DNA of 5,442 nucleotides from Kiritimatiellia bacterium (GCA_017547265.1 JAFYQC010000322.1:1-5442), one strand, 5' to 3'. Positions 1-4,792 are shown, counted from the stretch's first letter. The notes: generated by a model from the letters alone, not told the origin. Numbers and translations: made by a program.

Positions 1-368
1 GTAAGCCCTGTCGTATCGGCTTCCTGGAATGCATCGGTACCTATCTGGTCAAGCGGGACCTGGCCGCAGATGAGCACCATCGGAACGCCGTCCATGTTCG
101 CAGCGCCAAGTCCAGTGATTGTGTTCGTAAGCCCAGGACCGCTCGTCACCACGACGACCGCAGGCCGTCCACTTGCGCGGGCGTAGCCATCGGCCATGTG
201 AACGCAGCCCTGCTCGTGGCGACCAAGAACAAACTTGAACGGCGCGCGGGAAAGCTCGTCGAAGATGTCGACGACATTGCCGCCGGGATATCCGAAGACA
301 AGCTCCGCCCCGACCCTTTCAAGGGCCTCTACGAGCGCACGCGCTCCCGTTCTCGTCTTCGCTTTCAA
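1..368 (-). CDS. ilvB: Acetolactate synthase large subunit, N-terminal part (runs off the window)
   Basis: The enzyme condenses pyruvate with pyruvate or 2-ketobutyrate using thiamine diphosphate, the first common step of valine, leucine and isoleucine synthesis in the cytoplasm. The visible 122 residues are the ThDP-binding Pyr domain: GYPGG at 26-30, the RHEQG motif at 50-54 with catalytic Glu52 (Glu47 in the E. coli enzyme), ADGYARASG at 59-67, TSGPG at 75-79, and GTDAFQEAD at 110-118. This is the acetohydroxyacid synthase signature rather than that of pyruvate oxidase or glyoxylate carboligase. About 450 residues lie beyond base 1. An in-frame TGA at 393-395 and the absence of any ATG or GTG before the conserved core force a TTG start at 366-368. 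No clear Shine-Dalgarno precedes it. A TATAAT box at 400-405 leaves a leader of only about 25 nt, so no attenuator fits. An ilvN regulatory subunit would be expected downstream but is outside the window. Confidence 0.95.
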   Translation of the reverse strand, partial: MKAKTRTGARALVEALERVGAELVFGYPGGNVVDIFDELSRAPFKFVLGRHEQGCVHMADGYARASGRPAVVVVTSGPGLTNTITGLGAANMDGVPMVLICGQVPLDQIGTDAFQEADTTGL

Positions 369-399
369 TTTTGTAACGGTGGATTGCCGATTTCAGTAA

Positions 400-408
400 A
401 TTATACCA
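400..408 (-). promoter_or_regulatory. Extended -10 promoter of ilvB
   Basis: The minus strand reads TGGTATAAT, a perfect -10 hexamer with the TGn extension. No good -35 lies 16-18 bp upstream; that stretch is the GC-rich 3' end of the preceding gene. The expected start point is near 393, 25 nt before the ilvB TTG. The same nonamer recurs at 2005-2013 and 4784-4792. Confidence 0.65.
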
Positions 409-433
409 AAAATCCGGCAGCGCTGCGCCCCTA
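409..433 (-). terminator. Possible weak terminator after the nucleosidase gene
   Basis: After the TAG stop at 431-433 the minus strand continues with the self-complementary GCAGCGCTGC, a few bases, then TTTTT at 409-413. The stem is short (3-5 bp, depending on loop), so termination may be inefficient. If it fails, ilvB would also be transcribed from the upstream phosphoesterase promoter. Confidence 0.25.
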
Positions 434-1018
434 CGCCGCGCACCACGACGAAAGCGCCTTGCCTAGGGAAAGGAGCGCTTTCGCGAGATTGTCCTTGTAC
501 TGCCCAGTCATAGCGCCCTTGCCATGGACGTCGCTTAAGCACTTGAGCATGCGGCAGGGAACACCGTTCAGCTCGCAGACATGCGCGATCGCTGCACCTT
601 CCATGTCCTTCACGGTCGCGCCGAGCGCAAGGGGATTCTCGACGTCACGATCGTCATTCGTGAAGCGGTCGCCTGTCGCAAGGATGCGCGATGGAAACTT
701 ACCAGTCGTGCGGCAGTCAAAGTATGGAGTCGTGCGCTCATTGTGCGTGCCGAGCTTCGTGCCGTTGATGATCGTGAGGTCGAAATCGTACTCGACTGCC
801 TGAGATATCTCGTAGGCCTCGCCAACCTCCATCGCGGGATCGAGCCCTCCAGCGACGCCGCAGTTAATGATCTCGTCTGCGCCTGCGTCGATTGCCTTCT
901 GTGCCGCTGCGGCCGCGTTTACCTTGCCGACACCCGCAACGTAGAGACGGTCATCGTCCTTCAGAAACGGCCTCACCACGGCCGCCTCGTTTTCCATCGC
1001 AATTACAAACGCCCTCAT
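431..1018 (-). CDS. mtnN: Short MTA/SAH nucleosidase-like protein (phosphorylase superfamily)
   Basis: This family hydrolyses the glycosidic bond of 5'-methylthioadenosine and S-adenosylhomocysteine (and 5'-deoxyadenosine), releasing adenine in the cytoplasm. Visible signatures are AMENEA (Glu11, matching Glu12 of E. coli MTAN), NCGVAGGLDP at 52-61, ATGDRF at 114-119, DMEGAAIAHVC at 138-148 (Glu140, matching Glu174) and LSDVH at 161-165 (Asp163, matching the catalytic Asp197). At 195 residues it is about 35 shorter than the usual 230. The deficit is mainly after residue 20, where the strand that normally precedes GIGKV is cut to a few residues. The ATG overlaps the stop of the upstream phosphoesterase as ATGA, with GGAGG 10 nt ahead (1029-1033), so translation is probably coupled. 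A related futalosine hydrolase (MqnB) or another purine nucleosidase cannot be excluded; the symbol is by family only. Confidence 0.8.
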   Translation of the reverse strand: MRAFVIAMENEAAVVRPFLKDDDRLYVAGVGKVNAAAAAQKAIDAGADEIINCGVAGGLDPAMEVGEAYEISQAVEYDFDLTIINGTKLGTHNERTTPYFDCRTTGKFPSRILATGDRFTNDDRDVENPLALGATVKDMEGAAIAHVCELNGVPCRMLKCLSDVHGKGAMTGQYKDNLAKALLSLGKALSSWCAA

Positions 1019-1977
1019 ATAAACAGGACCTCCCTTCCGCAGAACATGAAATTGGCACCTACGACGAGCTCCTCGGCCGTGGGCGAAAAGCGGTCCTGCA
1101 CCATCACGTGCTCGTGGCCCGCGAGAATGGCCTTGAGAAGCGGCTCGGCTTTCAGATACGCAATGAAGTCGCGCGTTACGGGATCCTCCTTCTGGCGAAG
1201 GTAGTCCCCTTTCGGCGGCGGCACTGCGGCGTCCTCGAACTTCCTACCCGCGCGCGCCCAGAACTTCGTCGTCGCGATCCACATGTCGTCGGTAAAGAAC
1301 GGCACGTGCATGCATAGGACTATCGGGAGCCCCTTCTTGACTTCGGCGCGGAAGCGCTCCACCTGTCCAGCCGTCACGGTTCCGTAGACGTCGTCAAGCG
1401 TAACGAAGTTGACGCCATTCACGATCTGGGAGTGGAGAGAGATATCGAACGGATAAATCGCCGCGATCTGCGCGCGCGTGCGGTCCTTCCATGGCTCGTC
1501 TTTCGTTTCCTTCGGATCGCTCAGCCACATGTCGGGCGTGAACTCGTGGTTTCCCAAGGATCCGAACATCGCATCCCCGAAGTACTTCTTCACGAGATCG
1601 AAGTTGGCGCGGCTCTGCCAGTCGATCAAGTCACCAGTGTGGATCACGTAGTCGACATTATCCTTCGCCCAAGTGAGTGAATCGCGGAGCGCCTCCTCCT
1701 GGCGGCCGCCGAACGTCTTGCGGCGGATGTCCTTTAGCTGTTGCTTCTTCTCGCTTTCGTCGGGATACGCCTCGCTAAGATGCGTATCGGAAATATGCAG
1801 CACCGAAAACGGCTTCGTGGCCCCGACGCGAACAACCGAGTAGCCGAGCGCAAGCCGCTCGTATTTCCCACGCTGCGGAAAGAGCGACGGATCATCCTCG
1901 CCGAACGACGGCAGCTTAGCCGTCGCGATAAGCGCGCCGCCTGCAAACGCTGACTTCAAAAAATCTCTTCTGTTCAT
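1015..1977 (-). CDS. Tat-exported calcineurin-like metallophosphoesterase
   Basis: A 320-residue binuclear metallophosphatase. The N-terminus MNRRDFLKSAFAGGALIATA is a twin-arginine signal, so the protein is expected to fold in the cytoplasm and act in the periplasm or at the membrane. The full metal-ligand set is visible in order: D64-x-H66 (ISDTH), G115-D116, G142-N-H-E145, H224 (MHVP) and G287-H-x-H290. All five blocks are intact, so the enzyme should be active on a phosphomonoester or phosphodiester, but nothing shows which. The ATG at 1977 follows GGAG with about 8 nt spacing (CTGGAGACAGG), and a TGGTATAAT promoter lies 28 bp upstream. It is the first gene of a two-gene operon and its stop overlaps the start of the nucleosidase gene. 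The combination could mean that it supplies nucleosides from outside the cytoplasm, but that is inference. Confidence 0.9.
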   Translation of the reverse strand: MNRRDFLKSAFAGGALIATAKLPSFGEDDPSLFPQRGKYERLALGYSVVRVGATKPFSVLHISDTHLSEAYPDESEKKQQLKDIRRKTFGGRQEEALRDSLTWAKDNVDYVIHTGDLIDWQSRANFDLVKKYFGDAMFGSLGNHEFTPDMWLSDPKETKDEPWKDRTRAQIAAIYPFDISLHSQIVNGVNFVTLDDVYGTVTAGQVERFRAEVKKGLPIVLCMHVPFFTDDMWIATTKFWARAGRKFEDAAVPPPKGDYLRQKEDPVTRDFIAYLKAEPLLKAILAGHEHVMVQDRFSPTAEELVVGANFMFCGREVLFI

Positions 1978-2004
1978 CCTGTCTCCAGATTTGTCTACTC
2001 GTAG

Positions 2005-2013
2005 ATTATACCA
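2005..2013 (-). promoter_or_regulatory. Extended -10 promoter of the phosphoesterase-nucleosidase operon
   Basis: The minus strand has TGGTATAAT, identical to the ilvB and tRNA promoters. No convincing -35 is visible. The predicted start near 1998 falls in a small inverted repeat (TCTAC/GTAGA, 1994-1998 and 2001-2005, 2-nt spacer) that overlaps the last base of the -10 box. It could be an operator or chance. Confidence 0.65.
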
Positions 2014-2063
2014 TACCTCTGCGTCGCGTGCGCCAGTGAAGCCAATGTCATTCCGCCCACTTG

Positions 2064-2897
2064 TCAGAAGTTCAATTCAATGCCGATGCAGCCGATGGCA
2101 ATGTCCTTTACCGACTCGGGGCGCGATGATGCGCCGAGCGCGGCCCTCGCGTCAGAAGAGACGACGTCGAACTGGTGGACGAAAGCGAATATCCCGAAGT
2201 TCTCAGTCACCGCGTAGTCGAGACGAAGAAGCAGATTTAGCGCCATCAATCCGTCGGAATAGCGCCCGCCATGCGGATTTGCACCGTACTGCGTCGCAAA
2301 ATGCCGAGAGTCGCCGAACTCGCCGAAGAAAGTCGCAGTGAAAGTGAAGTCGTCGAGGAACTTCCACGCACGCGTAAGCCCGACCTCCCAATAGCACCAC
2401 TGCTGCCCATGGTAGGCGCGACGCATCAAATAGTAGGGCGTGACATATGGGTTCTTCAGCGATTGCGAGATGTCCCATTCGGAAAACGAATGCAGGTGCG
2501 GACGGTAGCCGGGAAGCACGACCCACTTTTTCACGATCGTGGTCTCGAGTGCCCAGTCCTTGGCAAGTTCGAGTCCATAGCCGTAGTAGACGGCGTAGTT
2601 AAATTCATTGTAGGCGTTGCGCCTCGTATAGGACTGTCCGCTCGTGGCAAGCGCCGATGCGCACCAGACATAACCGCCGACGCGCCCGAAAGGATCGAGG
2701 TCGAACAAGAGATCGGCGAACTGCGCCACGTACGACTTCTTGTCTGCAATCGCGCCACGCGCCCAATAGGCAGTCTCAACGTCCGAGTACGCTTTCACAT
2801 GCGTTCGCTGCACCACCTCCGAAACGAGGTTAGTCTCGCCATGCGCCGCAAGCATGGCGCATAGCGTACCAAGCGCAAGAAGCGTCCCCCTCTTCAT
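2064..2897 (-). CDS. Putative outer-membrane beta-barrel protein with signal peptide
   Basis: No named family is recognised with certainty. Starting at the ATG at 2897, the protein has 277 residues: a basic n-region (MKR), a hydrophobic segment (TLLALGTLCAMLAA) and a likely cleavage near HG|ETN. The mature part is rich in Tyr, Trp, Phe and Gly with alternating strand-like stretches (for example DVETAYWARGAI, NYAVYYGYGLEL, FTFTATFFGEFG, FGIFAFVHQFDVV) and ends ELNF. A terminal Phe is typical of barrels recognised by BamA. Loose resemblance to TorF-like putative porins is only an impression. ATGs at 2918 and 2912 are in frame, but the -10 box at 2919-2924 directly abuts the first, so a start there would precede or coincide with the transcript start. 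The site at 2897, with a purine-rich GGATAGGAAG just ahead, fits better. It is monocistronic between two promoters. Confidence 0.75.
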   Translation of the reverse strand: MKRGTLLALGTLCAMLAAHGETNLVSEVVQRTHVKAYSDVETAYWARGAIADKKSYVAQFADLLFDLDPFGRVGGYVWCASALATSGQSYTRRNAYNEFNYAVYYGYGLELAKDWALETTIVKKWVVLPGYRPHLHSFSEWDISQSLKNPYVTPYYLMRRAYHGQQWCYWEVGLTRAWKFLDDFTFTATFFGEFGDSRHFATQYGANPHGGRYSDGLMALNLLLRLDYAVTENFGIFAFVHQFDVVSSDARAALGASSRPESVKDIAIGCIGIELNF

Positions 2898-2918
2898 CTT
2901 CCTATCCGTCATGCCCAT

Positions 2919-2927
2919 ATTTTACCA
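2919..2927 (-). promoter_or_regulatory. Extended -10 promoter of the barrel protein gene
   Basis: The minus strand reads TGGTAAAAT, one base from the TGGTATAAT seen elsewhere. A TTGCGC at 2944-2949 could serve as a -35 with 19-bp spacing. Its position directly before the ATG at 2918 argues that translation begins further downstream, at 2897. Confidence 0.55.
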
Positions 2928-3058
2928 TAAGGAGCATAGAGCTGCGCAACTTGCCCACAGAACTTTTACAGAAAAGGATGGTGGAGGTGAAGACTCTCAA
3001 ACGGAACTTTCTCTATTTTCATTTTGAAATAGGGCCCATCAGTTCTATAGTGAAAGCA
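2925..3058. other. Intergenic segment holding a copy of the tmRNA 3' end
   Basis: This spacer contains the barrel gene promoter, a 12-bp copy of the tmRNA 3' terminus (2979-2990) and a weak AT-rich hairpin (CTATTT/AAATAG, 3013-3018 with 3027-3032). No hairpin with a T-tract was found to end the upstream gene at 3059. Base composition drops here from about 55-60% GC to about 40%. Confidence 0.5.
2979..2990 (-). repeat. Direct repeat of tmRNA 3' terminus, candidate att site copy
   Basis: The minus strand TCACCTCCACCA is identical to the last 11 acceptor/discriminator/CCA bases of the tmRNA plus one T-stem base (4315-4326). With flanks the match runs GTTnGA, six partly divergent bases, then TCACCTCCACCAnCCTT: 23 of 32 positions agree by eye. 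The copies are in the same orientation and 1,336 bp apart. They bracket the palindromes, the GIY-YIG gene and the AT-rich gene. This is what insertion at an ssrA 3' end leaves behind, but no integrase is present and a purine/pyrimidine-biased 12-mer could recur by chance. Confidence 0.45.
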
Positions 3059-3808
3059 TCAACGATATTCGTGCTTCATGTTGAACGAACGCCAACGTAC
3101 AATTCCATTTGTCGTTACACTGGTTTCCGTACGTATTGGAACGGTTGCTTTCTCACGAATCGTGTTGTATATGAGTCCACCAATTGGAATCGGATTCTGC
3201 CCTTCCCATCCAATGTCTACATATATATGATCCTCTTTCGCCCTATGTCTGCCTGATATCCGCATCGTCCCTATTGAACCCGTGCTGCCACTTGAATGCC
3301 AGTAAGTCCATATCGCGCGGGTACATTCATTGACTTGCTCAACATATAGAAATCCCGGATGAGTTCCGATTTCACCTATGCAAATATAGTTGCCATTTGT
3401 CCATAGATACACGCCAAAAGACAAGCCTCCTGTTCCTCGCTGGCTTATAGGCGCAGATAGCAACACGTCGTCATGTCCATCTTGGTCAAGATCAACAAAG
3501 CACCTGTATCTTTCAACGTATGGATGGTTGTATCTTTCGATTCGGTTCGTCCCAGAGGCGTCGTACATTTCGTTTGTGACCACCGTCCCAAACAGATAAT
3601 CCGGCGTGGCAATCTTGTCCCCGACATAGAGGCGAGACAGATCGTCTATGACAGTTGCCTTTGTTGTATCAGGCAATTGCGATGTCGAGACATCGGCAAA
3701 GCATGATAACTGTGCTGCTATCAACGATGCGCAGATAAAGTAATAAACCTTAATAAAAGGTCGGTGGACCTTTTTACCATTATTTGAGTATAAGGGCGAT
3801 AAAATCAT
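3059..3808 (-). CDS. Unrecognised secreted protein with DxDxDGxxD calcium-loop motif
   Basis: I do not recognise the family. The protein has 249 residues from the ATG at 3808. A hydrophobic segment (VYYFICASLIAAQLSCFA) after a basic stretch (KKVHRPFIK) looks like a Sec signal with cleavage near CFA|DV. The mature part contains FVDLDQDGHDDVLL, matching the DxDxDGxxD calcium loop of FG-GAP/VCBS and dockerin-type repeats, as a single copy. The rest is polar and Gly/Thr/Tyr-rich. The reading frame extends upstream to a TTG at 3865 and an ATG at 3829, but the -10 box at 3820-3825 puts the transcript start near 3813, so 3808 is preferred. That leaves about 5 nt of leader and no Shine-Dalgarno. At roughly 37-45% GC the gene stands out from its neighbours (about 60%), which suggests horizontal acquisition. 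Confidence 0.7.
   Translation of the reverse strand: MILSPLYSNNGKKVHRPFIKVYYFICASLIAAQLSCFADVSTSQLPDTTKATVIDDLSRLYVGDKIATPDYLFGTVVTNEMYDASGTNRIERYNHPYVERYRCFVDLDQDGHDDVLLSAPISQRGTGGLSFGVYLWTNGNYICIGEIGTHPGFLYVEQVNECTRAIWTYWHSSGSTGSIGTMRISGRHRAKEDHIYVDIGWEGQNPIPIGGLIYNTIREKATVPIRTETSVTTNGIVRWRSFNMKHEYR
3755..3774. repeat. Perfect 8-bp inverted repeat near the start of the secreted-protein gene
   Basis: AAAAGGTC (3755-3762) and GACCTTTT (3767-3774) form a perfect stem with a 4-nt loop, flanked by A/T runs. It lies over codons 12-18 of the gene if translation begins at 3808. It resembles a small terminator or a translation-modulating hairpin, but the frame stays open across it. Confidence 0.5.
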
Positions 3809-3819
3809 GCAATGAATGT

Positions 3820-3828
3820 AGTATACCA
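3820..3828 (-). promoter_or_regulatory. Extended -10 promoter of the secreted-protein gene
   Basis: The minus strand reads TGGTATACT, one mismatch from the shared nonamer. No recognisable -35. The gene therefore has its own promoter even though it begins only about 70 bp after the GIY-YIG stop. Confidence 0.5.
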
Positions 3829-3877
3829 TTCTGCAGTTGCTATTTGTAGAAAAAGTTTTACGCAACAGCGAGATGGA

Positions 3878-4165
3878 TCATTTCTCAAACGTGTTACTAC
3901 TGGCAAGGGGTTGCGGGAAGAGATGCTTGTTGGCAAAGGCGCGGCCAGCGCCTGATTTGAAATATTGCTCAAGGCGCGTCGCAACGCTTTTGCTACGAAC
4001 CGCTATTGCAGCATCGATGACCCATGGAGCGAATTTGGAAGTGTGGGGGACTTGACCGGAATTGTGCTTTGCAAGGCGTGCTTTCAGGTCTTCTGTAATG
4101 CCGACGTAATGATGTGTATGGGTTGCTACATCTGAAAGCATATAGACATAATGAAAACCGGTCAT
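3878..4165 (-). CDS. Small GIY-YIG nuclease domain protein
   Basis: A 95-residue stand-alone GIY-YIG domain, the nuclease fold shared by UvrC, some homing endonucleases and the UPF0213 group. Motifs in order: YVYML at 6-10 and YVGIT at 20-24 (the GIY and YIG halves), Arg30 and His34 in LKARLAKHN, Glu66 in RLEQYFKSGAGRAF, and Asn79 shortly after. The catalytic Tyr, Arg and metal-binding Glu are all present, so it is probably active on DNA, though the role of such short proteins is not settled. The ATG at 4165 follows AGGA by 10 nt. No copy of the TGGTATAAT box was found ahead of it, so expression may rely on read-through from the tmRNA transcript. It lies directly after the tmRNA palindrome cluster, inside the segment bracketed by tmRNA 3'-end copies. 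GC is about 50-60%, nearer the genome average than its downstream neighbour. Confidence 0.9.
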   Translation of the reverse strand: MTGFHYVYMLSDVATHTHHYVGITEDLKARLAKHNSGQVPHTSKFAPWVIDAAIAVRSKSVATRLEQYFKSGAGRAFANKHLFPQPLASSNTFEK

Positions 4166-4234
4166 GATTTTTTATTCCTGCTCACTCTAAGTTTTCGTTT
4201 CCTGCCCGCCTTCGCGCGTTGCGCTACGGCGCGG

Positions 4235-4319
4235 CACCAGCCTTCCCCTTCGGGTTCGGCTCTGCCTCGCCTTACGGCTCGCCGAGCCGAAGCTCAGCTT
4301 CGCTGAGCGAAGGCTGGTG
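4235..4319. repeat. Nested palindrome cluster anchored on the tmRNA 3' end
   Basis: The outer arms CACCAGCCTTC (4235-4245) and GAAGGCTGGTG (4309-4319) are a perfect 11-bp inverted repeat, 63 nt apart. The right arm is the last five bases of the tmRNA (CACCA on the minus strand) plus six following bases. Inside are GCTCAGC/GCTGAGC with a 3-nt loop (4292-4298, 4302-4308), CGGCTC/GAGCCG with a 3-nt loop (4275-4280, 4284-4289) and a competing pair TTCGGCTC/GAGCCGAA (4255-4262, 4284-4291). It could act as a factor-assisted terminator and 3' processing signal, since no T-tract follows. It could also be a REP-like repeat family member. Further GC-rich sequence with weaker symmetry continues to 4205. 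Confidence 0.75.
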
Positions 4320-4326
4320 GAGGTGA
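4315..4326 (-). repeat. tmRNA 3' terminus, partner of the direct repeat at 2979-2990
   Basis: The functional copy of TCACCTCCACCA, containing the 3' acceptor strand, discriminator A and CCA of the tmRNA. ssrA 3' ends are well-known integration sites for tyrosine-recombinase islands; the second copy would be the distal junction. Confidence 0.45.
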
Positions 4327-4544
4327 GGGGAGTCGAACCCCTGTCCGAAACGGAATCAACCGAGCTTCTACGCGTGTATCCGGCCTTTGATCTCGGAAGG
4401 AGTACGCCGACTGGCGGGCTTATCCCCTTCCATCCGCTCGGTTCGGCACCCTGCAGCACCCGAGCGGAGAGCCCTGCAACGTGGCCTGCTAAATTATGCC
4501 TCGGCGCTCAGCAGACATCGGCGCTTCGACATCGCGGCCGTTAA

Positions 4545-4574
4545 TTAGGCGGCGAGAGCGTAATCGTTGTTCGC
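4545..4574 (-). CDS. tmRNA proteolysis-tag reading frame (ANNDYALAA)
   Basis: Nine codons, GCG AAC AAC GAT TAC GCT, then CTC GCC GCC, followed by TAA within TAATTAA. The charged Ala precedes it. The terminal ALAA is the degron read by ClpXP-type proteases. The resume codon is assigned by analogy with E. coli GCA; it is not proven by the sequence alone. Confidence 0.85.
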   Translation of the reverse strand, partial: ANNDYALAA

Positions 4575-4691
4575 AATTACTTTTTTTCCTCGTTTTTTAC
4601 GTGGCCAACGAGGATCCACGACGCGCAACCCGACCTCAACGCGTCCCGTCGAAACCGGATCACCCCCACAAGGGAAAGAAATTTGGGAACT

Positions 4692-4766
4692 TGGCTCGGG
4701 CGGCTGGATTCGAACCAGCGACCAATTGATTAACAGTCAACTGCGCTACCACTGCGCCACGCCCGA
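4692..4766 (-). tRNA. trnN: tRNA-Asn (anticodon GUU), CCA encoded
   Basis: A full cloverleaf reads from 4766. The acceptor TCGGGCG pairs with CGCCCGA over 7 bp. The D stem is GCGC/GCGC around AGTGGTA. The anticodon stem GTTGA/TCAAT (one G-U) carries loop CTGTTAA with anticodon GTT, and the T arm is GCTGG-TTCGAAT-CCAGC. Discriminator G73 (4695) agrees with asparagine tRNAs, and CCA is encoded at 4694-4692. It is the first product of the tRNA-tmRNA unit, starting about 11 nt after the predicted transcription start. Confidence 0.97.
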
Positions 4767-4783
4767 ATAGTCAAGTGGCGCGT

Positions 4784-4792
4784 ATTATACCA
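4784..4792 (-). promoter_or_regulatory. Promoter of the tRNA-Asn/tmRNA unit
   Basis: The minus strand reads TGGTATAAT, with a possible -35 TTGCGC at 4808-4813 (18-bp spacer). The predicted start is near 4777. It is the only box found ahead of both RNA genes and so probably drives both. Confidence 0.65.

Larger units (their letters stand above)
4315..4667 (-). ncRNA. ssrA: Transfer-messenger RNA (one-piece), with encoded CCA
   Basis: tmRNA with SmpB rescues ribosomes stalled on broken messages and adds a degradation tag. The 5' end GGGGGTG (4667-4661) pairs with the 3' CACCTCC (4325-4319) over 7 bp, including a G3-U pair, the alanyl-tRNA synthetase identity element. Discriminator A and CCA follow (4318-4315). 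The 5' region continues ATCCGGTTTCGACGGG, the conserved D-loop-like element. The T arm is AGGGG-TTCGACT-CCCCT. The reading frame resumes after GTAATT at GCG and encodes ANNDYALAA, then TAA (4574-4545), giving the tag (A)ANNDYALAA. The total of 353 nt is typical. It lies 24 nt after tRNA-Asn with no promoter box between, so the two are probably cut from one precursor. The tag is one residue shorter than the E. coli one but keeps the YALAA protease signal. Confidence 0.97.

Noticed and set aside
198..1317. Long plus-strand open frames (198-803, 581-1204, 892-1317) opposite ilvB, the nucleosidase and the phosphoesterase
   Set aside because: They are antisense to genes with clear catalytic motifs, carry no recognisable domains and have Arg/Pro/Ser-rich compositions typical of shadow frames in GC-rich DNA.
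2811..2820. CACCACCTCC on the plus strand as a third tmRNA-end copy
   Set aside because: It shares only a pyrimidine-rich core in the opposite orientation and lies inside the barrel gene. It shows that such short motifs recur by chance, which tempers the island claim.
1991..2864. Plus-strand open frames opposite the barrel protein (1991-2341, 2271-2864)
   Set aside because: Low-complexity Arg-rich translations with no domain or promoter; the minus-strand frame has a signal peptide and a promoter.
2951..3256. Plus-strand 101-codon open frame across the AT-rich boundary
   Set aside because: It has no domain and overlaps the minus-strand secreted-protein gene. GGAGGTGA near its start is part of the tmRNA-end copy rather than evidence of a ribosome site.
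3700..3760. Lipoprotein box (AQLSC) in the AT-rich secreted protein
   Set aside because: Gln at -3 and Leu at -2 do not fit the usual [LVI][AST][GAS]C pattern; cleavage by signal peptidase I after CFA is more plausible.
4187..4770. Open frames running across the tmRNA and tRNA on both strands (4187-4459, 4317-4544, 4496-4729, 4567-4770)
   Set aside because: They are translations of structural RNA genes. Phrases such as RAAGFEPATN and SGGWIRTSDQL are the usual false proteins read from tRNA antisense strands.
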